Source: Comamonas terrae
GTDB taxonomy: Bacteria; Pseudomonadota; Gammaproteobacteria; Burkholderiales; Burkholderiaceae_C
Assembly (NCBI RefSeq): GCF_001544075.1
Contig: NZ_BCNT01000006.1
Coordinates: forward strand, 186,001-250,000
Length of the DNA stretch: 64,000 nucleotides
Reading direction: 5' to 3'
Below are positions 42,293 to 51,248 of this stretch, in pieces. The notes under the pieces are model-generated. The model was given only the letters and a program-made list of their open reading frames with translations. It ran no database searches and was not told where the DNA came from. Position numbers and translations under genes: made by a program. Positions within the stretch are counted from its first letter, which is position 1. Each line of letters starts with the position of its first letter.

Positions 42293-43660
42293 ATGGCCGC
42301 CTTTCAAGACATACAGCAACGAGAAACCGGCCTGCGCCAGCAGCTCAACTCCGCCCAGATGGCGATGATCGCCATCGGCGGCGCCATCGGCACGGGGCTG
42401 TTCATGGGCAGCGCCTTCGCCATCGGCGTGGCCGGCCCCAGCGTGCTCATCAGCTACGCCATCGGCGCGCTGATCGGCCTGCTGCTGATGGGCTGCCTGG
42501 CCGAGATGACCGTGGCCCATCCCACCTCGGGCTCGTTCGGCGCGTATGCCGAGCACTACCTCGGCCCGCTGGCCGGCTTCCTGGTGCGCTACGCCTACTG
42601 GGCCGCCGTGGTGCTGGCCGTGGGCATGGAGGTCACGGCCGTGGGCCTCTATATGCGCTACTGGTTCCCCGATGTGCCGCAGTGGGTCTGGGTGCTGCTG
42701 TTCTCGCTGGCCCTGGCGGCCGTCAATGCCACCAGCGTCAAGGCCTTCGGCCAGGTCGAGTATGTGTTCTCCATGGTCAAGGTGGTGGCCATCGTGGCCT
42801 TCATCCTGATCGGCGCCTATGTGCTGTCCGGCGCACGCACCGAGGGTATTGGCTTTGCCAACTACACGGTGGGCGGCGGCTTCTTTCCCAACGGCTGGTG
42901 GGGCACCTGGGTGGGCGTGATCGTGGCCATCTTCAGCTACCTGAGCCTGGAGGCCATCGCCATCGCTGCCGGCGAGGCCGAGCACCCGCAGCGAGCCGTG
43001 ACCTCGGCCTTTCGCTCCACCGTGCTGCGCCTGGTGCTGTTCTACCTGCTGTCGCTGGCCATCATGCTGGCCATCGTGCCCTGGAACCAGGCGGGCACCG
43101 ACAAGAGCCCGTTCGTCAAGGTGATGGAGATCCTGCGCATTCCCGGGGCGGCCGGCGTGCTCAACTTCGTGGTGCTGGTGGCTTCGCTGTCGGCCATGAA
43201 CAGCCAGCTCTACGTCACCTCGCGCATGATGTTCAGCCTCTCGCGCGGCGGCTATGCGCCGTCCGGCCTGGGCCGCCTGAGCAAGAGCGGCGTGCCGCTG
43301 GGCGCGATCGCCGTGTCCTGCCTGGGCATGGCCGTGGCCATGGTCTTCAATGTGCTCAAACCCGAGCAGTCGCTGGAGCTGATGATGTCGATCGCCATGT
43401 TCGGCGCCATGTTCGCCTGGTTCATGGTCTTCGTCACCCATTTGTTTTTCCGCCCGCGCTGGCAGCGCGAACATCCGGGCGAGCGGCTGCAGTTCCGCAT
43501 GTGGGGCTTTCCGGTCTTCACGCTGCTGGGCGCCGTGCTGATGCTGGGCGTCATCGTGACCACCTACTTCACCCGGGAATTCCACACCACCGTGCTGGTC
43601 GGCGTGCCGTTCCTGGTGCTGCTGATGCTGATCTATGCTTTCTGGTACCGGAGGAAATAA
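42293..43660 (+). CDS. APC-family amino acid permease (copy 2, kyn-linked)
   Basis: A 455-residue paralogue of the permease at 37563-38963, nearly identical in the first helices and the [20 protein letters not shown] block, more diverged towards the C-terminus. Twelve helices. It ends 4 bases before kynB, so the two are translationally linked; tryptophan or kynurenine is the most likely cargo (inference). The start at 42293 begins the family N-terminus [18 protein letters not shown]. Confidence 0.92.
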   Translation: MAAFQDIQQRETGLRQQLNSAQMAMIAIGGAIGTGLFMGSAFAIGVAGPSVLISYAIGALIGLLLMGCLAEMTVAHPTSGSFGAYAEHYLGPLAGFLVRYAYWAAVVLAVGMEVTAVGLYMRYWFPDVPQWVWVLLFSLALAAVNATSVKAFGQVEYVFSMVKVVAIVAFILIGAYVLSGARTEGIGFANYTVGGGFFPNGWWGTWVGVIVAIFSYLSLEAIAIAAGEAEHPQRAVTSAFRSTVLRLVLFYLLSLAIMLAIVPWNQAGTDKSPFVKVMEILRIPGAAGVLNFVVLVASLSAMNSQLYVTSRMMFSLSRGGYAPSGLGRLSKSGVPLGAIAVSCLGMAVAMVFNVLKPEQSLELMMSIAMFGAMFAWFMVFVTHLFFRPRWQREHPGERLQFRMWGFPVFTLLGAVLMLGVIVTTYFTREFHTTVLVGVPFLVLLMLIYAFWYRRK

Positions 43661-43664
43661 GGCC

Positions 43665-44297
43665 ATGCCACGCCAGATCTGGGACATCTCCCCCGCCATC
43701 CATCCCCAGGCCCCGGTGTTCCCGGGCGACACGCCGTACTCGCAGCAGTGGTGCGCCACCATAGGCCCGGGCTGCCCGGTGAACGTGAGCGCGATCACGC
43801 TATCGCCCCATGTGGGCGCGCATGCCGACGCGCCGCTGCACTATGACGCGGGCGGCGCCAGCATAGGCCATGTCGATCTCGACGCCTTCCTCGGCCCCTG
43901 CCGCGTCATCCATGCCATGGGCTGCGGCCCGCTGATCGAGTGGCGCCATATAGAACACGCCATCACCGCCGACCTGCCCGCGCGCGTGCTGGTGCGCACC
44001 TACGAGAAAGCCCCCACCAGCTGGGACCCGGATCTTGCCGCCTACGCGCCCGAGACGGTGGCCCGGCTCGCCGACCGGGGCGTGCAGCTGATCGGCATCG
44101 ACACGGCCAGCATCGACCCGGCCACGAGCAAGACCTTGGACAGCCACATGGTGATCCGCGCGCGCGGCCTGCGCGTGCTGGAGAACCTGGTGCTCGACGA
44201 AGTGGCCGAGGGGGAATACGAGCTGATCGCGCTGCCGCTCAAGCTCACCGAGGCCGATGCGTCCCCGGTCCGGGCCGTCTTGAGAAGCATCCCCTGA
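43665..44297 (+). CDS. kynB: Kynurenine formamidase
   Basis: A 210-residue metal-dependent formamidase that hydrolyses N-formylkynurenine to kynurenine and formate. The metal-binding [13 protein letters not shown] is at 49-61 (H49, H53, D55). [20 protein letters not shown] at the N-terminus is characteristic of KynB. GGAGGAAATAA lies upstream and includes the permease stop. It is the second enzyme of the kynurenine pathway, with kynU following after 209 bases that hold two repeats. Confidence 0.96.
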   Translation: MPRQIWDISPAIHPQAPVFPGDTPYSQQWCATIGPGCPVNVSAITLSPHVGAHADAPLHYDAGGASIGHVDLDAFLGPCRVIHAMGCGPLIEWRHIEHAITADLPARVLVRTYEKAPTSWDPDLAAYAPETVARLADRGVQLIGIDTASIDPATSKTLDSHMVIRARGLRVLENLVLDEVAEGEYELIALPLKLTEADASPVRAVLRSIP

Positions 44298-44304
44298 GGT
44301 GCCA

Positions 44305-44400
44305 CGCACCTTCCCCCTCGCTTCGCGGGAGGGGACGATGCCTTCGCCTGGGCGGCCCCGCTGCGAGACGGCTCTTGCTCGGCATCCCTGGCTTGCACCA
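44305..44400 (+). repeat. GC-rich dispersed intergenic repeat, copy C
   Basis: TTCCCCCTCGCTTCGCGGGA, then GGGGACGATGCCTTCGCCTG, GGCGGCCCCGCTGCGAGACG and GCTCTTGCTCGGCATCCCTG follow in the family order. It lies between kynB and kynU. Confidence 0.6.
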
Positions 44401-44464
44401 TGCTTTGTCCAAGCACAATTGCCTCGGCAAACATTGTAGAAATCAAGAGTAAACCGGCTGTAGT

Positions 44465-44489
44465 GCTTGTCCATCAAGCGCTGGCAGCT
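44465..44489 (+). repeat. Dispersed short repeat upstream of kynU
   Basis: GCTTG-tccat-CAAGC hairpin followed by GCTGGCAGCT. 23 of 25 bases equal the copy at 50444-50468. It ends 17 bases before the kynU ATG and is followed by ATCAAAAAGGA, which includes the kynU ribosome-binding site. Confidence 0.65.
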
Positions 44490-44506
44490 ATCAAAAAGGA
44501 ATTTCG

Positions 44507-45811
44507 ATGACCACTTTGCAAGATTGCCAGGCCCTGGATGCACAGGATGCGCTGCGCCCGCTGCGCGAACGCTTTGCGCTTCCCCAGGGCGTGATCTACC
44601 TGGACGGCAATTCGCTGGGCGCCCAGCCCAGGGCCGCGGCGGCCCGCGTGGCCGAGGTCGTGCAGCAGGAATGGGGCCAGGGCCTGATCACCTCCTGGAA
44701 CAAGGCCGGCTGGATCACCCTGCCCGAGCGCCTGGGCGACCAGTTCGCGCCCTGGATAGGCGCGGGCGCGGGCGAAGTGGTGTTCACCGACACCACCTCC
44801 ATCAACCTCTACAAGGTGCTCACGGCCGCGGCGCGCATCGCCCGCGAAGACGCCCCGGCGCGCACAAAACTCATCAGCGAGCGCAGCAACTTCCCCACCG
44901 ACCTCTACATCGCCCAGTCCGTCTGCCAGGAATACGGCCTGGAGCTGGTGCTGCTGGAGCCCGAAGAGATCGCCGGCGCACTGCAGGACGACGTGGCCAT
45001 CTCCATGCTCACCCATGTGAACTACCGCACGGGCGCCATGCACGATATGGCCGCCGTCACGGCCGCCGCCCACGCCAGGGGCATTCTGTGCGTCTGGGAC
45101 CTGTGCCACAGCGCGGGCGCCGTGCCCGTGGACCTCAAGGGCGCCGACGCCGACTTCGCCGTGGGCTGCAGCTACAAGTACCTCAACGGCGGCCCCGGCG
45201 CGCCGGCCTTCGTCTGGGCGCATCCGCGGCTGATCAACCGTTTCTGGCAGCCGCTGTCGGGCTGGTTCGGCCACGCCGAGCCCTTCAAGTTCGTGCCCGA
45301 CTACCACCCGGCCCAGGGCATACAGCGCTATCTGTGCGGCACCCAGCCCATGGTCAGCATGAGCGTGCTGCAGTGCGGCCTGGACATCTATACCGAAGCC
45401 GAGCGGTTCGGCGGCATGGCGGCGCTGCGCGCCAAGTCGCTGGCCCTGACCGACCTGTTCATCCGCCTCGTGGAAGAGCGCTGCCAGGGCCACGGACTGG
45501 GCCTGGCCACGCCGCGCGAGCATGCGGCGCGCGGCTCCCAGGTCTGCCTCACCCGCGAGGAAGGCCTGGGCGTGGAAGGCAAGGACAGCGGTGCCTACGC
45601 CATCGTGCAGGCGCTGATCGCCCGCGGCGTGATCGGCGACTTCCGCAAGGGCGACGGCACGGGACGCCACAAGGACATCCTGCGCTTCGGCTTCACGCCG
45701 CTGTACGTGGGCTTCGAGGACGTGTGGCACGCCGTCGAGCACCTGCGCCAGGTATTGGAGTCGGGCGAATGGCAGCAGCCCGGGTTCAACACCCTCAACG
45801 CGGTGACTTAA
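44507..45811 (+). CDS. kynU: Kynureninase
   Basis: A 434-residue PLP enzyme that cleaves kynurenine to anthranilate and alanine. [14 protein letters not shown] at the N-terminus, [15 protein letters not shown], and [11 protein letters not shown] with the PLP lysine K224 are diagnostic. AAAAAGGA precedes the ATG. It follows kynB on the same strand; kynA lies further downstream beyond an opposite-strand alkA/ada pair. Confidence 0.96.
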   Translation: MTTLQDCQALDAQDALRPLRERFALPQGVIYLDGNSLGAQPRAAAARVAEVVQQEWGQGLITSWNKAGWITLPERLGDQFAPWIGAGAGEVVFTDTTSINLYKVLTAAARIAREDAPARTKLISERSNFPTDLYIAQSVCQEYGLELVLLEPEEIAGALQDDVAISMLTHVNYRTGAMHDMAAVTAAAHARGILCVWDLCHSAGAVPVDLKGADADFAVGCSYKYLNGGPGAPAFVWAHPRLINRFWQPLSGWFGHAEPFKFVPDYHPAQGIQRYLCGTQPMVSMSVLQCGLDIYTEAERFGGMAALRAKSLALTDLFIRLVEERCQGHGLGLATPREHAARGSQVCLTREEGLGVEGKDSGAYAIVQALIARGVIGDFRKGDGTGRHKDILRFGFTPLYVGFEDVWHAVEHLRQVLESGEWQQPGFNTLNAVT

Positions 45812-45916
45812 CCCCCTGAGCCGCTCATGCGGCTTCCCCCAGGGGACGACGCCCTCAGCTAGGCGCCCCCCGCCGCGAGGCGGCTCTTGCTCGGCGTCTC
45901 TGACCTGTGCGCGCCA
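45812..45916 (+). repeat. GC-rich dispersed intergenic repeat, copy D
   Basis: Starts right after the kynU stop: CCCCCTGAGCCGCTCATGCG, GCTTCCCCCAGGGGACGACG, CCCTCAGCTAGGCGCC, then GCGAGGCGGCTCTTGCTCGG. It is the clearest copy. It may act as a terminator-like structure for kynU. Confidence 0.65.
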
Positions 45917-45951
45917 GTTCCACCGGTCGGAGCGCATGAGCACCCACTACG

Positions 45952-46893
45952 TCAATACGCCGTATCGGCCAGCGAGGCCCACAGGTGCGCCGCGACCAGT
46001 GCGCGCCAGGGCTTGAACTGCTCCAGCCAGCCGCTGGCCGTGCGCGCATCGGGCTGGGCTCTGCCCGTGAGCAAGCCCATGGCGCGGCGCACGGCCACGT
46101 CGCCGTGCAGGCTGCCGTCGGGCCAGCCGTAGCCGCGCAGCAAGGTGTAGTTCACCGTCCACGGCCCTATGCCCTTGAGGGCCAGCAGCTGCGCGGTGGC
46201 CGCATCCACCTCCTCCTGGCGCCAGGCGCCTGCGGCGCTGCGGGCCGCCCAGTCGTCGAGCGGCAATTGCCCTTCGGCAACGGCCCGGGCCACGGCCAGC
46301 AGGGTCTGGGCCTTGGCCTGCGAAAAGCCCGCGCCGCGCAGCGTCTCCATGTCCAGCGCCGCCACGCGCTGCGCATCGGGGTATGCGCGCAGCGCCGGAA
46401 GGTCTCCCCTCCACCGCAGCGGCTCGCCTGCGAGGGCGATCAGCTTGCGCCGCAGCGAGACCGCCACGGCCACCGTGATCTGCTGGCCGGTGATGGCCCA
46501 GGTCAGCGCCTCGAACGGCGTGGGCGCTCCGGGCACATGCAGGCCGGCCTGGCGCTGCAGCAAGGGCCCCAGCTCCGGGTGGCCGCCATGGGCGCGCTCC
46601 AGCTCGCCGGGCGGATAGGCCAGACCCAGCATGCGCTGCACCATGGCCTGCAGTGCGGCCCTGTCGGCCTTGGCCTGCCCGGCGCCTGGCGCATGCAGAC
46701 CCGCCCGCACCCGTCCTGGCTGCCACTGCAGCTGCAGCAAGGCAGGCCGGTGCTTCCAGATGATGGCTTTGTGCAGGCTGCAGGCCAGGGCATCGACGCG
46801 CTCTGCCACCTGCTGCTCGTCGCGGTTGTGGAAATGCACGAACTCGTCGAAACGGTAGGGTTCGGGCAGGGCAAGAGAGACTTCAAGCAGCAT
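45952..46893 (-). CDS. alkA: DNA-3-methyladenine glycosylase II
   Basis: A 313-residue HhH-GPD glycosylase excising alkylated bases. N-terminal AlkA domain (LEVSLALPEPYRFDEFVHFH), then the helix-hairpin-helix LKGIGPWTVNY at 239-249 and the catalytic aspartate D265 in SLHGDVAVRRA. The ATG at 46893 starts the family N-terminus; the frame opens further upstream only through a TTG. It lies downstream of ada on the minus strand, probably in one alkylation-repair transcript. Confidence 0.93.
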   Translation of the reverse strand: MLLEVSLALPEPYRFDEFVHFHNRDEQQVAERVDALACSLHKAIIWKHRPALLQLQWQPGRVRAGLHAPGAGQAKADRAALQAMVQRMLGLAYPPGELERAHGGHPELGPLLQRQAGLHVPGAPTPFEALTWAITGQQITVAVAVSLRRKLIALAGEPLRWRGDLPALRAYPDAQRVAALDMETLRGAGFSQAKAQTLLAVARAVAEGQLPLDDWAARSAAGAWRQEEVDAATAQLLALKGIGPWTVNYTLLRGYGWPDGSLHGDVAVRRAMGLLTGRAQPDARTASGWLEQFKPWRALVAAHLWASLADTAY

Positions 46894-46975
46894 GCGGTTT
46901 TCTATCAAACTGGAAGCGCCTTGCGCAATCCATTCCTGGGTTTTCAATACATATCACTGCAAAACATGGGAGCAG

Positions 46976-46998
46976 AAAGCGCCAGCTGCTCCCTTTTC
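46976..46998 (+). repeat. Dispersed short repeat at the ada 3' end
   Basis: AAAGCGCCAGCTGCTCCC is a variant of the AAGCGCCAGCAGCTGCC core at the left edge of the window. It lies between ada and alkA and touches the ada stop codon. Confidence 0.45.
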
Positions 46999-47929
46999 AG
47001 GAGTTCCTGGCCTTGGCCTGCTGGGCTTCGCGCAGCAGCAGCGCACGCTTGCGCTCCACGCCCCAGCGATAGCCCGAGAGGCTGCCGTCGTTGCGCACCA
47101 CGCGGTGGCAGGGCACGGCCACGGCAATCGGGTTGGCCGCCACCGCATTGGCGACGGCGCGCGCGGCCTGCGGCATGCCCAGGCGCTGCGCGAGTTCGGA
47201 ATAGCTGATGGTCTGCCCTGCGGGAATGGCCTGCAGCGCCTGCCAGACCCGCTGCTGGAAGGCCGTGCCCTGGATGTCCAGCGGCAGCTCCAGGCCCACG
47301 CGGGGCTGCTCGACGAGGGCCACCACCTGGGCCACGGTCTGCTCGTAGCGCGCATCTCCGCCGACCAGCTCGGCGGCCGCGAAGCGCCGCTGCAGGTCGT
47401 GCACCAGCGCCTGGGCATCGTCGCCCAGCAGCACGCTGCACACCCCCCGCGCGGTGCTGGCCACCAGCAGGCTGCCCAGCGAGCATTCGGCCACGGCAAA
47501 GCGTATGGTCTGGTTGGCGCCCTTGCGCCGGAAGGCCCCGGGCGCCATGCCCAGCATGGCGGGCGCATCCTTGTAGAAGCTGCTGCTGGCCTCGTAGCCG
47601 CTCAGATAGGCCGCATCGGTGACCGAGCTGCTGCGGGCCGGCGCCAGCGCCGCGCGCAGGTTCTGGCCGCGCCGGGCCTTGGCGTAGGCCTTGGGCGTGA
47701 GCCCCGTGCTGCGCTTGAAGGCGCGGTGCAGCTGCCACGGGCTCAGGCCCGTGCGCCGGGCAAGCTCCTGCAGCGCGGGCGGCGGATCTTCGGCCTCCAG
47801 CCAGCGGCAGCAGCACGTGATCTGCTGCTGCAGGCCGTCTGCGTCGACGGTGCTGAGCGGGTCGGCAAGGCGTTGGGCGGTAGCGGGCATGGCGTCGGCT
47901 TTCTTCGGATGCAGGGCTGGTTCATTCAT
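46997..47929 (-). CDS. ada: Ada-type methyltransferase/AraC regulator lacking the N-terminal domain
   Basis: A 310-residue protein with an AraC-type HTH (about 40-130) joined to a methylated-DNA-[protein]-cysteine methyltransferase domain (about 145-305). The active-site motif AVPCHRVV has the acceptor cysteine C274. The Ada Zn-binding domain, which repairs methylphosphotriesters and switches E. coli Ada into an activator, is absent. It removes O6-alkylguanine damage and may regulate the downstream alkA. Start is 47929 or 47890. Confidence 0.9.
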   Translation of the reverse strand: MNEPALHPKKADAMPATAQRLADPLSTVDADGLQQQITCCCRWLEAEDPPPALQELARRTGLSPWQLHRAFKRSTGLTPKAYAKARRGQNLRAALAPARSSSVTDAAYLSGYEASSSFYKDAPAMLGMAPGAFRRKGANQTIRFAVAECSLGSLLVASTARGVCSVLLGDDAQALVHDLQRRFAAAELVGGDARYEQTVAQVVALVEQPRVGLELPLDIQGTAFQQRVWQALQAIPAGQTISYSELAQRLGMPQAARAVANAVAANPIAVAVPCHRVVRNDGSLSGYRWGVERKRALLLREAQQAKARNS

Positions 47930-48066
47930 GAAACATCGGACTTCACTGTACGCAGGATGCACGGGGCCCGCATCCACGTTCTTGCAGCGCCCGGCCCCGG
48001 ATTTGCAGGAATGCTGCCGTGCTTTCGGTTACGCTGCGCACCAGCCACAAAACAACGCACGAGACC

Positions 48067-48942
48067 ATGACCCCAGAATCCACCGGCTGCCCCATGCATG
48101 GCGGCGAAGCCATTGTCCGCTCCGAAAACGCCCAGCTCGATTTCAGCAAGGACATGAGCTATGGCGACTACCTGCACCTGGACCAGATCCTCAGCGCCCA
48201 GCACCCGCTGTCGCCCGCGCATGACGAGATGCTGTTCATCATCCAGCACCAGACCAGCGAGCTGTGGATGAAGCTCATGCTGCACGAGGTGCGCGCGGCC
48301 ACGGCCGCCATCGCCAATGCCTCGGGCGAGACCAAGCCCGATGCCTTCAAGATGCTGGCGCGCGTCTCGCGCATCATGGAGCAGCTGGTCAGCGCCTGGA
48401 CCGTGCTGTCGACCATGACGCCGCCCGAATACTCGGCCATGCGCCCCTACCTGGCCAACTCCAGCGGCTTCCAGAGCTACCAGTACCGCTGCATCGAATT
48501 CGCGCTGGGCAACAAGAACGCTGCCATGCTCAAGCCCCACGCGCACCGCAGCGACCTGCTGGCCCAGGTGCAGGCCGCCTACGAGTCGCCCTCGCTGTAC
48601 GACGTGGCGCTGCAGCTGCTGGCACGCGAAGGCATTGCAGTGCCGGCCGACCGCCTGCAGCGCGACTGGACCCAGCCCTATGAAGCCAGCGAAGGCGTGA
48701 AGCAGGCCTGGATCACCGTCTACCGCGACCCGCACAAGCACTGGGACCTGTACCAGCTCGGCGAGAAGCTGGCCGACATCGAGGACGCCTTCCGCCTCTG
48801 GCGCTTCCGCCACCTGACCACCGTGGAGCGTGTGATCGGCTTCAAGCGCGGCACCGGCGGCACGGGCGGCGTGAGCTATCTCAAGAAGATGCTGGACGTG
48901 GTGCTGTTCCCGGAGATCTGGAGCCTGCGCACGGAGCTTTGA
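48067..48942 (+). CDS. kynA: Tryptophan 2,3-dioxygenase
   Basis: A 291-residue tetrameric haem enzyme that opens the indole ring of L-tryptophan to N-formylkynurenine, the first kynurenine-pathway step. [11 protein letters not shown] with H61, R126 in SAMRPYL, the haem ligand H249 in [14 protein letters not shown], and RGTGGTGG (261-268) match the bacterial family. The N-terminal CPMHGG is common. It is separated from kynB/kynU by alkA-ada on the other strand, so it needs its own promoter, which I could not locate with confidence. Confidence 0.97.
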   Translation: MTPESTGCPMHGGEAIVRSENAQLDFSKDMSYGDYLHLDQILSAQHPLSPAHDEMLFIIQHQTSELWMKLMLHEVRAATAAIANASGETKPDAFKMLARVSRIMEQLVSAWTVLSTMTPPEYSAMRPYLANSSGFQSYQYRCIEFALGNKNAAMLKPHAHRSDLLAQVQAAYESPSLYDVALQLLAREGIAVPADRLQRDWTQPYEASEGVKQAWITVYRDPHKHWDLYQLGEKLADIEDAFRLWRFRHLTTVERVIGFKRGTGGTGGVSYLKKMLDVVLFPEIWSLRTEL

Positions 48943-49056
48943 AGCCTTCCGAGCCGCTGCGCGGCTTCCCGAAGGGAGAAGAGCACACCTACGGCTGGGC
49001 GCCTGCGCCGCCGGTTTCGAAGGCTGCCTGCTTCAGAAAGCAGCCCCCGCCGGGCC
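48943..49056 (+). repeat. GC-rich dispersed repeat, diverged copy F
   Basis: CCGAGCCGCTGCGCGGCTTCCC directly after the kynA stop (quoted in part: GAGCCGCTGCGCGGCTTCCC), then GGCTGGGCGCCTGCGCCGCC. Only the first palindrome and the GGGCGCC block resemble the family; the right half is diverged. Confidence 0.4.
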
Positions 49057-49165
49057 GGACCGCGCTCCTGCGTGACAGACGGGAAAGGCACAATCCGCTA
49101 GAACGATTTCCTGCCTTTCCCTGCTTTCCCCATGCTGCAGGCACCCACTTGCCGGCACCCTCTCC

Positions 49166-50434
49166 ATGTCCAGCCCCGAAGCCATCTCCCCGCAAGCCGC
49201 CCCGCCTTCTTCCCGCGTTCTTTGGGCCATGCTGCTGTGCCTGCTCTCTGCCTTTGCGCTGAGCCAGGCCTTTCGCACCGTCACCTCCATCATGGCCGAC
49301 GGGCTGCGCAACGACTTCGGGCTTTCGTCGCAGTCCCTGGGCTCGTTTGCCGGACTGTTCGGCCTGTCGTTCGGCGTCACCCAGCTGCTCATGGGCGTGG
49401 GCATGGACATCTACGGCCTGCGCCGGACGGTGCTCACGGCGTTTCCCATGGCGATCGCGGGCGCCACGCTGTCCGCGCTGGCCACGAGCTATCCCTGGCT
49501 GATGCTGGGCCAGCTGCTGATCGGCGTGGGCTGCTCGCCGGCCTTTCTGGCCTGCACCATCTTCATCTCGCGCCATTTCCCGCTCAACCGCTTTGCCTTC
49601 ATGTCCGGCGTGGGCATGGGCTTTGGCGGCCTGGGCCTGCTGTTCACCGGCACGCCGCTGGCCTGGCTGGTGCAGCACCAGGGCTGGCGCTTCGGCTTCG
49701 GCGTGCTGGCCGTGCTGTGCGCACTGTCGTGGCTGCTGATCTTTTTCCGCGTGCACGAGCCGCCGCTGGCCAGCGACGCCCAGCCCAAGCCCGGATTTGT
49801 CGAGGCCCTCAAGGGCTTCGGCAGCCTGCTGCTGCTGCCCCATACCTGGGGCATCGTGCTGATCGGCATGGTCGGCTACGCCTCCTTCCTCACGGTGCGC
49901 GGCCTCTGGCTCAGTCCCATGCTCATGGACCGCTACCAGTTCTCGCTGGTCACCACGGGCAACGTGGCGCTGGCCCTGTCGGTCATCTCGCTGTTTGCGC
50001 CCTCGGCCTTCGGCCGCCTCGACCCCGGGCCCGGCCTGCGCCGCCGGCGCATCATCGTGTTTGCCCTGAGCATGGCGGCCATCTTCGTGCTCATGGCCTT
50101 TGTCCACCACCCCGTGGTCAATGTGGCGCTGATCTTTGCCATGGGCGTTTTCTCGGGCTACTCGTCGCTGCTGTATGCCGACGTGCGCTCCTCCTACCCG
50201 CGCGAGACCACAGGCCGCGCCCTGTCGGTCTACACCATGGCCATGTTCCTGGGCGCGGCACTGATGCAATGGCTGTCCGGCGTGGTGGCCGGCATGGCCG
50301 AACGCCAGGGCTGGGAAATCTACCGCTTGGTCATGCTCATGGTGACCGGCATGCTGGTCGTGGGCTGCCTGGCCTACCGCTGGCTGCCCATGTCACCGCT
50401 GCTGCGCGGCACGGCCGGGCAGTGCAGGAAATAG
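49166..50434 (+). CDS. MFS transporter
   Basis: A 422-residue major facilitator with 12 helices, no signal peptide. The loop 2-3 motif is GLSFGVTQLLMGVGMDIYGLRR and the fifth-helix region has MSGVGMGFGGLG (quoted in part). No substrate-specific motif is recognised. It resembles drug/organic anion exporters of the CynX/NarK-like branch in general form only. It follows kynA by 223 bases but is probably a separate unit. Confidence 0.88.
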   Translation: MSSPEAISPQAAPPSSRVLWAMLLCLLSAFALSQAFRTVTSIMADGLRNDFGLSSQSLGSFAGLFGLSFGVTQLLMGVGMDIYGLRRTVLTAFPMAIAGATLSALATSYPWLMLGQLLIGVGCSPAFLACTIFISRHFPLNRFAFMSGVGMGFGGLGLLFTGTPLAWLVQHQGWRFGFGVLAVLCALSWLLIFFRVHEPPLASDAQPKPGFVEALKGFGSLLLLPHTWGIVLIGMVGYASFLTVRGLWLSPMLMDRYQFSLVTTGNVALALSVISLFAPSAFGRLDPGPGLRRRRIIVFALSMAAIFVLMAFVHHPVVNVALIFAMGVFSGYSSLLYADVRSSYPRETTGRALSVYTMAMFLGAALMQWLSGVVAGMAERQGWEIYRLVMLMVTGMLVVGCLAYRWLPMSPLLRGTAGQCRK

Positions 50435-50443
50435 GCCTCCAAC

Positions 50444-50468
50444 GCTTGCCCATCAAGCGCAGGCAGCT
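50444..50468 (+). repeat. Dispersed short repeat after the MFS gene
   Basis: GCTTG-cccat-CAAGC hairpin then GCAGGCAGCT and a run of seven T at 50471-50477. 23 of 25 bases equal the copy upstream of kynU. It lies between two convergent genes and could also serve as their terminator. Confidence 0.65.
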
Positions 50469-50489
50469 CATTTTTTTATCCAGGAAAGG

Positions 50490-50915
50490 CTAGGCGCCCC
50501 CTTCCTTGGCATCCGCCACGCGCCATAGCTGCAGCAGGCCGAACAGCAGCTCGAACGCCGTAAAGCCCAGCACGATGGCGCTTGCACCATGGAGCACCGC
50601 ATACACCTGCCAGAGGGCAAACAGCCAGCGCGCGAGCGCATCGAGCCGGCCCAGCAGCAGCGTGGGCTGGATGATGCGGGCCAGCGCCCACGCCACCACG
50701 ACCGAACCCACCAGATTGGCCAGCAGCACATGCAGGGTGTCGGCGGCAGGCACGCTGCCGGGCAGATCCAGCATGGCGTGCACCCCGGCCAGCAGGCCCA
50801 GCAGCCAGGCAAAAGTCCATGGCAGTGCGAAAGGCCAGGTCACAAGCAGGTCGTACCAGGCGCTGGCGCGCACGAGGCGCCGATATTGGTTCGTGGAAAA
50901 GGCGGGAACAGACAT
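50490..50915 (-). CDS. Hypothetical four-helix membrane protein
   Basis: A 141-residue integral membrane protein with helices at about 22-44, 60-80, 92-112 and 115-132 and a soluble N-terminus. I do not recognise the family. The ATG at 50915 is used; the frame reaches a TTG at 50969. It is convergent with the MFS gene. No function can be proposed. Confidence 0.7.
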   Translation of the reverse strand: MSVPAFSTNQYRRLVRASAWYDLLVTWPFALPWTFAWLLGLLAGVHAMLDLPGSVPAADTLHVLLANLVGSVVVAWALARIIQPTLLLGRLDALARWLFALWQVYAVLHGASAIVLGFTAFELLFGLLQLWRVADAKEGGA

Positions 50916-51248
50916 GGATTCATGCAGGGAGTGAAAGAAGCCAGGAGCTTCACCTTCAAGCAGGCTCAAAGGTCAAGCATTTTTTGCTCCGCCAATGGGA
51001 CGCCACCCCGATCCGCAAACTGGCCCATGAACCGAGTAGCCCTGCATTTGTGTGGACCGCAGCGCTTGCCGCGTGCGGGGCACCTGTCCGGCGGCAGCCG
51101 CGACCATCCGGCAAAGCATGTGCGCTGTTCCGCGCCCTGCCCTTCGCCCGACAGGCGGGCGCATCCTGGCCAAAACGGCGACCCCATGCCCGCCCACCAT
51201 GGCCCCCGGGGCCGGCAACCAGGCCGCAGGAGGGGACGAGGACAGCGA
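50916..51248. other. Intergenic gap before the FAD monooxygenase 3' end
   Basis: About 330 bases with no credible gene on either strand and no clear hairpin. The plus and minus frames across it lack family resemblance. It should contain the promoter for the membrane protein at 50490-50915. Confidence 0.4.
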
